A DNA stretch of 64,000 nucleotides from Hygrophila difformis (taxonomy: Eukaryota; Streptophyta; Magnoliopsida; Lamiales; Acanthaceae): assembly GCA_030278955.1 (NCBI GenBank), contig JAOANR010000002.1, forward strand, positions 14,344,238 to 14,408,237. Direction: 5' to 3'. Positions 23,147-34,879 of this stretch are shown in pieces. The notes beneath the pieces were generated by a model that saw only the letters and a list, made by a program, of their open reading frames with translations, was not told the origin of the DNA and made no database searches. The stretch's first letter is position 1. Every line of letters begins with the position of its first letter. The position numbers and the translations under genes were made by a program.

Positions 23147-24140
23147 CTAGGAAAGGGAGTTCGTGATCGAGTTGAAGTACGAATTTTCAATAATAAGGAA
23201 GTATTTATATTTTTTATTTAATTTATTGTTTTCTACTTTTTCCTATAATTTGTAACGTTAGAACTCAATTATTATGTTTTTTGCTTCACGAAATCGAAAG
23301 TTATGAAGTGATAAAAAAATTCAAGACTTGCCGTTCGAAAATTTTACTTTATTATTGAATTCAATCTTATGCATGTTAAATTAGAAAACTTGACATGTGT
23401 TTAGTTATTCTCACCTTTGATTGAGTGTTTGGGAAAACTCAATTAAGTTGTAGAATGGTAAATATTGGGAAAATTGGATGATAATAATATATTCCTTAAA
23501 AATCATTGTTTAGAAAGTCTGGAAATGGAATGTTTGTGAAACTTTTATCACTATAATATGTTTATTGATACAATAGGAAATGTTAATCATGTTCATGTAA
23601 TTCTAAGCTTAAAAATAGGGATGACACAACTCAAGTACATATATTTGTACTTTACTTTTATCAATTTACTTTTTGTGCACTTAAATTTCTGAAATTTACA
23701 ATTTGTTATTAAAATTAGAATAAATGAGTGCCTGAATGCTCTAAATGAACTCAATATGGTTAAAAATTTCACCGGAATTAAATAATATTCGAATTCCTCA
23801 TGGATCGACTTTATTATACACCAAATTTTGTTACTTGATTCAACACCATCCACTTGTGTTACAAAATAAGTGTGAAATAAACTCATAAGGTTTTTGTCAA
23901 TGTTGCCGGGGAATTTTGTCAAACTGTCATTTCGAGTTGATTTTGCAAATACTATAGTTAGCTGATAAATCTAAACTTTTATCACTTTTGAGATTCTATG
24001 CGTAAAAAAGTAACAAGTTAAATTGTCGTTTGATCACGAAACAGAGAACTTTAAGGCTCATTTGACTTGGGAAAAGAAGAAGGCTCGATCAAATAGATGT
24101 ATTCATTCATTCCTCATCAGACGAATAAGAAGACTATACT
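23147..24140. other. AT-rich intergenic DNA, no gene seen
   Basis: About 1 kb of low-GC sequence without a convincing ORF, RNA gene or element termini. Short open frames here have no recognisable motifs. Confidence 0.6.
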
Positions 24141-24145
24141 CCGAT

Positions 24146-24817
24146 TGTTGGGTCCTCCCAACTATTGCCCAAAGTCAACAAAATAATTTAAATTGGGCAC
24201 CCCATGTGAATTATTAAATAGAGGCAGACACACATTATTGAGATTGAAGCTGTCAACAATAAGACACACAACACAGAACAGCCAAAAAATACAGAAAGAA
24301 AAATAGCAGCAGCAGAGAGCAAAACGCAGCTGCCTTCTTCCTCCGTCCAGATTCCGATTTCCGACCAAACGGTAAAGTAAACCTTGTCCGATCGGGCTGG
24401 AATTTTTACAGAAGGTGCGGGACATCTTGTTCTTGATTTTGTACGGTGGATATCGAATTTCAACGGTTAGAAAGTTTTGTATAAATTTCTGTTCAGGGCT
24501 GCAGATTATGTTCTTAATTTCAGATTTGGTGTTCTTGGTGGAGTTGAGATTGTGGTGACTTTGTGTTGTTGTAAGGCCACATCTTTTGTTGTGATTTTGG
24601 CAGACTTTTGTTGTAATCCCTTTGGTGATAGTGGATTTGAGATAGGCTCAAGAGCCTCGTGGTTTTTACCTTCCGAATAGGAAGGGTTTTCCACGTACAT
24701 CCTTGTGTTGTTGCTTGCCTTGATTTTGTTAATGTTCCTGCAAAATTCTAACAACTTGGGAATTGAGTGTCCGCTGCAAATTTTGAACTTGTGAAGTTAT
24801 ATGGTGAATTCCCAACA
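24146..24817 (+). repeat. Copia 5' LTR
   Basis: 672 bp, TGTTGGGTCCTCC to GAATTCCCAACA. A TATA-like TTATTAAATAGAGG lies near 24210-24224. Confidence 0.95.
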
Positions 24818-24820
24818 GAG

Positions 24821-24832
24821 TGGTATCAGAGC
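24821..24832 (+). promoter_or_regulatory. Copia primer binding site
   Basis: TGGTATCAGAGC, a perfect complement of initiator tRNA-Met, three bases after the 5' LTR. Confidence 0.93.
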
Positions 24833-24848
24833 TATTGTTGTTAGAATT

Positions 24849-27581
24849 ATGGAAATTAACACAAGCCGGATGATTTCGTTGAATGGGATGAATTATCACA
24901 AATGGCAGGGGAAGATGAAAGATCTTCTATTTGTAAAAAGTTTGCATCTACCTGTGTTTGCTACTTCGAAGCCAGAATCTAAATCAGATGAGGATTGGGC
25001 TTTTGAGCATCAACAGGTGCGTGGTTTTATTCGACAGGGGGTCGATGATAATGTGTTAAATTTGGTTGCTAATGAGACGCATGCCAAGACATTGTGGGAT
25101 AAGCTTGAAAAGCTTTATGCTTCAAAGACAGGGAATAATAAGTTATTCTTGCTGAAACAATTGATACAATTGAGATACAAGGAAGATGTTCCAATCGCTG
25201 ACCATGTGAATGAGTTCCAGGGGTTGTTGGATCAATTGTCAAATGTTGGAGTGAAATTCGATGATGAGATTCTTGGATTATGGTTGCTGAATACTTTGCC
25301 TGATAAGTGGGAGACATTCAGGGTGTCACACACTAATTCTGCTCCTGATGGTGCAATGACTCTTGATTATGCCAAAAGTGGAATCATGAATGAGGAGATG
25401 AGAAGAAAAACTCAAGGTTCATCATCTTTACAGAATGAGTTGTTCGTTGCAGAGAATAGGGGGGGACAGAAAACTAGAAATGTTGATAAGGGCAGACAAA
25501 TGAGCAAATCCAAATCTCGATATAAGAATGTTGAGTGTCACTACTGTCACAAGAAGGGTCATATCCAGAAATATTGCTTCAAGTGGAAGAATGATAACAG
25601 GAATGCTGGTGCAGGAAAGTCTGAGGATACCAGTCATGTTGCCACGACTACAAAAGATGATCTCGTTGTTGTCTTTGATGAAAATGCAGTGAATACAATT
25701 TCCTCTGATGTTAGTTGGTTTGCTGATACAGGTGCTGCAGTCCATGTCACATCAAGAAGGGATTTCTTTTCTACTTACAATGCTGGTATGTATGGTTCAT
25801 TAAGGATGAGAAATAATGGTATATTTAAAGTTGTGGGCACATGTGATATTTGTTTGAAGATAGCCAATGGATCTACATTGCGATTGAAGGATGTCAAACA
25901 TGAATCGGATATTCGTATGAATCTGATTTCTGTTGGGAGACTTGATAAAGATGGTTATGGAAATAATTTCTGTGATGGTATATGGAAACTGAATAAAGGA
26001 TCTCTTGTGGTTGCTAAAGGTAAGATACAGAGATCAAACTTATATTCATTGCAAGCTTCAGTTTCCAGTGATGCTATGAACCTGGTGGAGAAGCAAAATT
26101 CCCCCGAATTATGGCACAGGAGGTTGAGTCATATAAGTGCTAAAGGCCTCGAAACTCTGGTGAGAAAAAATGCTATTTCTGGATTGAATAATGCAAATTT
26201 GGAGAAATGTCCACATTGTTTTGCAGGAAAGCAACACCGAGTTTCATTCAAGACTCACCAACCTCGACGAATGCAGAATTTACTGGACTTGGTGCATTCA
26301 GATGTCTTCGGTCCGTTGAAGGTACATTCATTTAGTGGTGCATCTTATTTTGTGACATTTATTGATGATCATTCCAGGAAGCTATGGGTCTATGTGTTGA
26401 GATCAAAGGATCAAGTACTTGATAAATTCAAGGATTTCCATGCTTTAGTTGAAAGACAAACTGGAAGAAAGTTGAAGTGCATCCGTACTGATAATGGGGG
26501 AGAGTATCGTGGACCATTTGAGGATTATTGCAGGAAACAAGGGATTCGACATCAAAAGACACCTCCAAAGACACCTCAATTGAATGGGTTAGCTGAAAGA
26601 ATGAATCGAACATTATTGGAGAGAGTTCGATGTCTTCTGGCAGAGTCAAAACTTCCTAAGACCTTTTGGGGTGAAGCTTTATTGACAGCTACACATGTGA
26701 TAAATTTTACTCCCACAGTTGCTCTTAATGGAGATGTTCCAGATGCAGTTTGGAAAGGTAAAAGTTCATCATATGATCATTTGAGAGTCTTTGGTTGCAA
26801 GGCATATGTTCATGTTCCAAAAGATGAGAGATCAAAGCTTGATGTGAAAAGCAAGCCGTGCATCTTTTTGGGCTATGGTCAAGATGAGTTTGTCTATAGA
26901 TTGTATGATCCAGCTACAAAGAAGCTCTTAAGGAGTCGTAATGTTGTGTTTATGGAAAATCAGACAATTGAAGATTTGCAGAAATCTGATTCTCATGCTC
27001 AAGATGACTTTGTCGATGTTGAGCCAGTTCCTATAACACGATCGCCAGCTGGAGATGATACAGAAGAACAGGTTATGCAACCAGATCATACAGATGATGA
27101 TCATGGTGATGGTGCACAACACTCTATGGATGATGGCAATGATGGTTCTGATCATGCTCAACAGGTTCCTCTCAGGAGATCTACAAGAGATAGACAACAG
27201 TCTACTAGATATTCTCCTGGTGAATATGTCCTTTTGACTGATGAAGGAGAACCTGAATGCTTTGATGAAGCAATTGAGAGTGTGGATAAAAAGCATTGGT
27301 TGCATGCCATGAAAGATGAGATGAAGTCTCTTTATGATAATGATACCTTTGAGTTGGTGAAATTACCAAAAGGAAAGAGAGCCCTGAAAAATAAGTGGGT
27401 TTACAGGCTGAAGCAAGAACAAGGTTCTTTGACTCCAAAGTATAAAGCAAGGTTGGTGGTTAAAGGTTTCGAGCAGAGAAAAGGAATTGATTTTGATGAA
27501 ATCTTTTCTCCAGTGGTTAAATTGTCTCATATTCGATCTGTGTTAGCTATGGCTGCAAGTCTTGACCTCGAGATCGAATAA
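24849..27581 (+). pseudogene. Copia gag-protease-integrase-RT (N-terminal part), ends at an in-frame TAA
   Basis: The gag (UBN2-type) region is followed by a CCHC knuckle [14 protein letters not shown] (~residues 230-243 from the ATG at 24849). Next come a protease with WFADTGA (catalytic Asp ~293), the integrase zinc domain WHRRLSH...CPHCFAGK (~420-465) and a DDE core ([15 protein letters not shown] and an Glu near NGLAERMN). RT starts at about residue 805. Codon 911 is TAA (27579-27581) exactly where RT continues into MDVKTTFLHGD, so a single substitution splits the polyprotein. The start at 24849 is favoured because the upstream in-frame ATG at 24801 lies within the LTR. The family looks like the Tork/Tnt1-type group, which is less certain. 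Confidence 0.92.
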
Positions 27582-28795
27582 ATGGATGTGAAGACAACAT
27601 TTCTTCATGGTGATTTAGATGAAGATATCTATATGGAGCAACCTGAGGGATTTCAAGTACATGGCAAAGAAGATTATGTCTGCAAATTGAAAAAGAGCTT
27701 GTATAGTTTGAAACAAGCTCCTCGACAATGGTACAAGAAGTTTGAGTCAGTGATGCAACAACATGGTTATCGAAAGCTCAATTCTGATTATTGTGTATTT
27801 TTGCAGAGGTACTCAGAAAATGATTTCATTATCTTGCTGCTCTATGTTGACGACATGTTAATTGTTGGTCAGAGTATTTCAAGAATTAGGGAGCTTAAGC
27901 AAGAGTTGAGCAAGTGCTTTTCTATGAAAGATTTGGGAGCTGCGAATCAAATTCTTGGCATAAAAATTTTGAGGGATAGAAAAGTTGGTAAACTTTGGCT
28001 ATCTCAGGAGAATTATATTCAGAAAGTGCTTCAAAGGTTCCATATGGAAAATGCTAAGCATGTTAGTACTCCATTGGCAACACATATGAAATTGAGTGTT
28101 TCTCAATGTCTTTCCACTGAAGAAGAGAAGAAAGATATGGAAAATGTTCCCTATTCATCAGCAGTCGGAAGTTTGATTTATGCAATGGTGTGTACAAGAC
28201 CTGATATTGCCCAGGTGTGAGCACTGTAAGTCGTTTTCTCTCAAATCCTGGAAGAGAACATTGGAAAGCTGTAAAGTGGATCTTGAGATATCTTCGGGGT
28301 ACATCAGATTTGAAACTCTGTTTTGGAAGTGATGATTTAGTCCTTCGTGGTTTCACTGATGCTGATATGGCGGGTAATATTGATACTCGCAAATCCACTT
28401 CAGGTTATGTGATTGTCTTTGCAGGGGGAGCAATCTCTTGGCAATCTAAAAGGCAGAAATGTGTTGCATTGTCAACAACTGAAGCTGAATTTATTGCAGC
28501 TACTGAAGCATGCAAGGAGATGCTTTGGGTGAAAGAATTTCTTAAAGAGCTTAGCTATGCGCAAGAGAGGTATGCCTTACTTTGTGACAATCAAAGTGCT
28601 ATCCATCTTAGTAAACATCCAAGCTTTCATTCAGAGTCTAAACACATTGATACGAGATATCATTGGTTGCGTGACGTGTTGGATGAGAAATCGATATACC
28701 TTGAGAAGGTGCATACAGATGATAATGGAGCTGATATGCTTACGAATGTGTACCGAGATGGAAATTTGAATTTTGTTGCTCACTTGTTGGAATGA
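27582..28795 (+). pseudogene. Copia RT (rest) and RNase H, frameshifted
   Basis: It continues in the same frame after the TAA, with YVDDMLIVG (catalytic aspartates near 27849) and the conserved CTRPDIAQ. The frame is lost at about 28210-28217 and RNase H continues in another frame from 28217 (SRFLSNPGREHW ... GYVIVFAGGAISWQSK ... LSTTEAEFIAATEA ... HIDTRYHWLRD) to a stop at 28793-28795. A small deletion in the CTRPDIAQ-to-SRFLSNP linker explains the shift. Confidence 0.9.
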
Positions 28796-28813
28796 CAAGT
28801 TCCTCCACATAGT

Positions 28814-28831
28814 CGGGAGGAGGGGGAGATT
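28814..28831 (+). promoter_or_regulatory. Copia polypurine tract
   Basis: GGGAGGAGGGGGAGA directly upstream of the 3' LTR; it primes plus-strand DNA synthesis in this class. Confidence 0.9.
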
Positions 28832-29503
28832 TGTTGGGTCCTCCCAACTATTGCCCAAAGTCAACAAAATAATTTAAATTGGGCACCCCATGTGTATTAT
28901 TAAATAGAGGCAGGCACACATTATTGAGATTGAAGCTGTCAACAATAAGACACACAACACAGAACAACCAAAAAATACAGAAAGAAAAATAGCAGCAGCA
29001 GAGAGCAAAACGCAGCTGCCTTCTTCCTCCGTCCAGATTCAGATTTCCGGCCAAACGGTAAAGCAAACCTTGTCCGATCAGGCTGAAATTTTTACAGCAG
29101 GTGCGGGACATCTTGTTCTTGATTTTGTACGGTGGAGATCGAATTTCAACGGTTAGAAATTTTTGTATAAATTTCTGTTCAGGGCTGCAGATTATGTTCT
29201 TAATTTCAGATTTGGTGTTCTTGGTGGAGTTGAGATTGTGGTGACTTTGTGTTGTTGTAAGGCCACATCTTTTGTTGTGATTTTGGCAGACTTTTGTTGT
29301 AATCCCTTTGGTGATAGTGGATTTGAGATAGGCTCAAGAGCCTCGTGGTTTTTACCTTCCGAATAGGAAGGGTTTTCCATGTACATCCTTGTGTTGTTGC
29401 TTGCTTTGATTTTGTTAATGTTCCTGCGAAATTCTAACAACTTGGGAATTGAGTGTCCGCTGCAAATTTTGAACTTGTGAAATTATTTGGTGAATTCCCA
29501 ACA
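28832..29503 (+). repeat. Copia 3' LTR
   Basis: 672 bp, same length and ends as the 5' LTR, followed by the TSD CCGAT. Confidence 0.95.
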
Positions 29504-29576
29504 CCGATAACTTGATATTTTCAACATTGTTCAAGAAATTTAGAGAAATTACTTACTAGATGTGAGGAATGAAACC

Positions 29577-30710
29577 TTAATTGGGCAAATCATTGATGAA
29601 ACGTTGGTAGAACCCTGCTAAACCCAAGAAACTTCTCACTTTCTTGATCGTGGTGGGAATTGGCCATTGTACTGCCTTCACCTTGTCTTCATCAACCTTA
29701 ATTCCCCCACCTGTCACAATATAGCTAAAAAAACTTGTAAGATAATACACCAAAAGTGCATTTCTTCTCATTAGCATACAACTTTTCATTTCAAGGCCAC
29801 ACGTATGATAGACAAGTGTTTAACATGCTCTTTCATATTTTTCTCATAAATAAGTATATCATCAAAGTACACCACAACAAATTTTCCTATGTAAGGCCTA
29901 AGAATATGGTTCACCAACCTCATAAACATACTAGGTGCATTTATAAGTCCAAAGGGCATCTTTACCCATTCATACAATCCTAGCTTAGATTTAAAAGGCT
30001 GTTTTTGACGCATCTCGTTCTCTCATCCTAATTTGATGATAGCCATTACGAAGATCTATCTTAGAAAAGATTAAAGCACCATATAGTTCATCTAGCATAT
30101 CCTCTAATTTAGGAGTGGAGCGACAATACTTAACATTTAAAGCATTAATGGCCCTACAATGCACACACAATCTCCAACTGCCATGTTTCTTGGCTACAAG
30201 TAAAATTGGAACTGAACAAGGACTAAGAGACTCTCTTACAAAGCTTTTGGTGAGTAATTCTTCCACTTGACTTTGAATTTCCTTTGTCTCCTCTAAATTG
30301 GCTCGGTAGGAACCTCGGTTGGGCAATGGTGCTTCGTGGATTAGGGATTAGGTCAATCTGGTGTTCGATTCCCCGGATGGGTGGTAGTCCTCTTGGTACC
30401 TCCTTGGAAAGACATATACAAAATAGATACTAACTTGACTGGAAGATTAGGTGCAACACCAATATTTAAACAAAATTGAGGTGTAAGTAGTAAAGAATAA
30501 CATCATTCTTCCTCTCTAACATTCAATTTTGTGGTTTCTTTTATGCTAGCAAACAAACATTCTTTCTTAGCTCACTCATATTCCCATCTCTTCTTTTCTT
30601 TCATCTATGTTTTTCACTACTCTGACACTTTTCTTTTCATCATTCTTTTCACCCACATCCGCCTTTTGTTTTTCTCTCATTTCACTCATGTATTGCCTAT
30701 GTAAGAAGGC
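29577..30710 (-). pseudogene. Degraded Ty3/gypsy pol fragment (linker and RT)
   Basis: Minus-strand translation gives, in order, a Lys/Glu-rich linker (30540-30700), then PRGLPPIRGIEHQIDLIP, then RT with RESLSPCSVPILLVAKK, SKIDLRNGYHQIRM and VVVYFDDIL, and [14 protein letters not shown] before it breaks off. It contains several stops and at least one frameshift (near 30010). No LTRs or TSD are attached. It resembles the E5 pol family (62129-64000) more than E1. Confidence 0.85.
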
Positions 30711-30721
30711 TAGATCCTCTC

Positions 30722-32827
30722 TGTAACACCCCGAAATTCATCCTCATAAGGTTTCAGAATGTTACCGCCACACTTGTCAGTCAGGCTCGCCCTTTGGCTA
30801 ACTTAATTGACAAGTGTTACGGCTAAATATAAATTTTTGTAGCATGAACTTTAAAAATAATTGCCAATTTTATAAAATATAAACATAAGAAAATTTAAAG
30901 TACTTAATACCAGAGTCATTGTTCTTTCTCACGCGGAAGCATAAACTAAAGGCAATATATAGGACATTAATATTTAAAAGTACGTGGTTCCTTAAAGCAA
31001 CAATCTTTTGATGAAAGGTAATCCCATCCCCAAATGCTCATGTCATGAGATGCAGTTCATATGTCAGCTCCAATATCTGTAAAAAGATAACGCAACAACT
31101 TTTTATCAGTACAATGGTACTGAGTAAGTCAACCCGCTCCACTTTAAGAAGTAGGTTTTAAAATAGTGGTTGACACTCAAGAAATAATAATAATAATAAT
31201 TTTCACTTTTTCTTTTAAAATGATCACACACATTACCTTTAACAAAATAAATAACTTTCATTCTTTCCATTGTAGCAACTATGCACAAGAGGACACCATT
31301 TTCCATATATCATATCATATCATATCGATCATAAGTCATGACCAGCATGCAGCGGACTCATATACAGACACACTCCGGAGCCTCGGGTAACCCATCATGG
31401 ATACACACAAGAGTATAGACTTATACATGCAACAACGCCGTTTTGGCACAATTTATCAACAATGCCGTCTTGGCATATTTAGAGGGGGAGGCCCCGCAAG
31501 ACACATCCCTAGTGCATTAGCCCTCTATCAAGTCTGGCATCTTACTCAAGTTAATAGTGCACAATGGATTTAAAAGAGTTTTCCACAATTTTCCACATAA
31601 TATCCTCTTTAAAAGAGTTTTCAACAATATCAAGGGAGTAACCTCATAACAAGGGCATTCAATCATGCCAAATATCATTTCAATATTTAACTCCCATATC
31701 AATATCTAATAAATATGAAAATATCATTTCATGGATCTCAAAATCCAACAATTTCTCATTTGGACCAAAAATCAAGTCCAACATCGCAGTTTACGCCAAG
31801 TAAGTTTAAAAATTCATATGAAAGGTGATTGCTATGAAATTTAAACTGTAGATACTCAACACATAGTTGAACAAGTTTCATGTTTTACACTTTTCAAAAT
31901 AAGGTATGGAAACATTTCAAAAATTGAGTTCTTTTCAGAACATGTATTCTGCCAGAAATTCAATAGTGACTCTATAATTTTCAACAGGTTTTAAAAATAG
32001 TAATTCGCGACCGAAAATTCTAAAATTTTACCACAAGGTAGATAACACATAGATAAATATTTTTCATGAAGAAACCATTTGGCTTTGAGACATTTAAGAC
32101 CTTCAAAAATGTAGATTTCAGAAAATACTATCATTTCTTAGATTTCAACAAAAAGAGATTTCGACCTTTCGATAAAGCGGATCCCATAACTTTTTCATAC
32201 GATTTCTAAAAATTATAAACTTTTCCAGAAATATACTCAACTCAATAAGGAACAAGTTTTATGAAGGAACCTTTGAGGGATATTGAACCAAAATAGCTTA
32301 AAAAGATGGATCTTTACGTAAACGAAAAACTGACAGATTTTGGTATATTGTGGGAATTCTAATTTTGTATTCTTAAAACATGGATTGGGATCTCCAAAAC
32401 TTGAAGTAGAGAGTGTTAACTTACTGAATTGATGTATAAGAGCAAGAAGATTCAAAGATCATGGCCGTTATAACACAAGATTCGCACCACAAATTACTGG
32501 TTTCACTGAAATTCGACAAATAGAGGAAAATCAATTTATAATATAAAAATAAAAGATTTAGATCTCTAAGATACAAGTTAACAAGGAGGATATCTTACTA
32601 ACCAAGTGTTGAGAAGAGTTAGAACTCTAGAATGATGAAGGATGCCAAGCCTACAAAACTCCACAATCCTTAAGATATGCTCACTATGTGGGAGAACTTT
32701 GAAGAATAGAATGGGTAGTGAATTTGGCTAATGAGATGGATGAGATTGGTGTGTTTGAAGGCTAGAAACTCCCTCTATTTATAGGCTAAGATTTGAACAA
32801 TTGAACATGACACATTGTGAGAGTGAT
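30722..32827 (-). repeat. E1 3' LTR, left segment
   Basis: Starts TGTAACACCCCGAAATTC. The sense TATA box is CTATAAATAG (32775-32784). It is interrupted at 32828 by E2; the rest is at 48690-49664, total about 3.08 kb. Confidence 0.85.
31077..32424 (-). other. Candidate leader intron in E1 LTR
   Basis: The donor CAGTAAGTTAAC (32415-32424 complement) pairs with GTTGACTTAC (31124-31133 complement), ten pairs with one G-U. A hairpin CAGTAC-CATT-GTACTG with CTGAT follows, then ATCTTTTTACAG ending at 31077. The length is 1348 nt. Confidence 0.5.
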
Positions 32828-33175
32828 TGTAACACCCCGGTTTTTGGTCACCCAGGTCGGGGTGTCACCGCCACACCTCCCTAGCAAGACACGGTTCCTC
32901 CGAGCTTGCTAAAGAGATGCAAGGCTATGGTTTTTCAGAATTTAAATCATTCAAACAACCCATTCATATATAATTTGAAAATAATATCATTACAGTTGCA
33001 ACGAAAAATAATATTTACATATATAATAAAACGGAATTTAAAAATAGGGCCAACATGACCAAAACACGGGTTAAACAGGCCCGTTCATGCAAGATCTGGT
33101 CTAATACAATAATTCAGAATAATATATATTCCCAAAATTCCCATGTATGCATATGACGATGCATAATTCTCAACT

Positions 33176-34432
33176 CTGAAAGAAAAAAAGAAAAAAAATG
33201 GTTTGGTCAGCAAAGACTTGCTGAGTAAGTTAACGCGTACATGATTATGAGGTTTCAAAGCCTTTAATTAAATTTAAAGGAAACATGTGCATAATGTAAT
33301 CTATTCATTTAATAATAATTTAATCGCATAATTTAATAGTCATGGCTTCCATACGATCTTAAATATAGCTTGCAAAGTAATTAAATAAATTGCCATAAAT
33401 ATAAAAGCACAATTTAATACAGATTTAATTTGGAATTCTGGCAAACTTCTCGTTTCGTATCTTTTAGAGATCACCATCGCTAGGGCCCTTATGTCCGCCA
33501 GCCTTACGCCTGGGCTCTTATGTCCACAAGTATCATGGTTGATCTTTTAGTTAGAGTTAATCCGTCCGCTAGCCATACGATCAGTGTTTCGCTAGGGCTC
33601 TTACGTCAACCTAGACATACACTTGGGCTCTTATGTCCCAAGCCGCAGAGAACATTGACAGTATCTAGCTTAGTCATAACCCACCATATTTTAATCTTCT
33701 CATTTCCTGTATCTTACTTCAAAGAATTTCTACTCGTTTCAACCTTAAAGGCTAATTTCACCGTTTCAACAAGATTTCAAGATTTGACTCGGTCAACCAC
33801 AGTTTACTCTAAAATTCAGTAAAAATCGAGTTTAATTCCACAAATTCTGAAATTTTACCACTGACTCCGAAACATCGAGATGAACAACTTTCGTATTTTA
33901 ACTTTTTCAATCCGAGATACCAAAACAGGTTAAAAACGTCAACTTTTGTCATAACATTAATTTGTCCGAATTTCGTGCACAGCAGTTCAAGATTATCAAG
34001 ATCTACCATAGCAAATCAACTCCAAACTTAATGAAATTTTACCGAGACCTTCTTAAGACATTTATCTACAACTTTCATGTTCGGCCAAAGATCTAAATCG
34101 GTCTAGAACTAATGCCAAAAATGTGATCAAGATCGGACTTAAGTTCTGTCAAGAAATTCAAGATCCAATTTCAAGCAGTTCGGTTTCAGGTAGATTTCAC
34201 ATATCAAATCGTCTCTAAAAATTATGTAAATTTTACAGTAGATAGATCTACGCCTTAGGAACGTTTTTCGTGTTTTAAGTTTTTCCGTTTGAAGTCGTTT
34301 TAGGGTTCAGAAAAATTAGACAAAACTGTTGCGCCGGTAGAAAACATTCAATGACAGATTTTCGAAATCTTGTGTAAACTTTTAGGTTTGAATATTTTAG
34401 TTACTCCCAAAACCATGTAAGTATTAACTTAC
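33176..34432 (-). other. Candidate leader intron in E2 left LTR
   Basis: The donor TTTAGGTAAGTTAAT (34424-34432 complement) matches TTAACTTAC (33225-33233 complement). A hairpin CAGCAA...TTGCTG with CTGAC follows, then TTCTTTTTTTCTTTCAG ending at 33176. The length is 1257 nt. Confidence 0.52.
33478..33644 (-). repeat. Hairpin repeats with core GGGCTCTTATGTCC in E2 left LTR
   Basis: Four units share GGGCTCTTAYGTC. The arms differ but remain complementary in CTAGG/CCTAG (33592-33614) and CTTGGG/CCCAAG (33622-33642). The right-LTR counterpart is at about 46675-46838. Confidence 0.7.
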
Positions 34433-34879
34433 CTAAATTTGGATTATCCGGCTCGTCGATTCATAGGCGTGGCTTCAACGTCCTTTGTTCTCCCTCCGAG
34501 ATCCTTCGTTCTCCCTCAACGGCTATGACAGTGTTGGTGTAACACCCCGGATTTGGTAACCCAGGCCGAGGTGTCACCGCCGCATCTCCCCAGCAAGACA
34601 CGGATTCCCGAGCTCGCTAAGGAGGTGCAAGGCTTATGGGTATACAAAGTTTTAAAAACATTCAACAATGAATCCGGAATTGATTAATACTTCAATCAAA
34701 GTATGATAGTAAAAATCATCATGCATGGTTAAGGTAAATGCAGCGGAAAAGTAATCACGGCCAACATGGCCAAAACCTCTGGTTAAACAGACCCGGTAAA
34801 AACAGTAATACGGTGCAGAAAGCGAAAATGTTCATAAATAGTTTCCCCAAGTGTATGCAAATGCGTCACTCGACATACT

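Larger units (their letters stand above)
24146..29503 (+). mobile_element. Ty1/copia retrotransposon, young but disabled
   Basis: The LTRs are 24146-24817 and 28832-29503 (672 bp each), with ends TGTTGGG...CCCAACA and TSD CCGAT at 24141-24145 and 29504-29508. By eye the LTRs differ at about 16 positions. One polyprotein covers the interior in copia order: gag, protease, integrase, RT, RNase H. Confidence 0.96.
32828..34537 (-). repeat. E2 3' LTR, left segment
   Basis: Starts TGTAACACCCCGGTTTTTGG. It is interrupted by E3 after GTTGG; the uninterrupted site is visible in the right LTR near 47727. Confidence 0.92.

Noticed and set aside
24801..24848. Upstream in-frame start of the copia polyprotein
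   Set aside because: It begins inside the LTR and spans the PBS; the next Met at 24849 fits the family better.
29577..30326. RT fragment as part of E1
   Set aside because: It lies outside E1's LTR boundary (30722) and its RT type ([16 protein letters not shown]) differs from E1's RT.
33520..33822. 100-aa plus-strand ORF
   Set aside because: It overlaps the E2 hairpin repeats, is low in complexity and is not conserved in the other E2 LTR (a shorter, differing version there).
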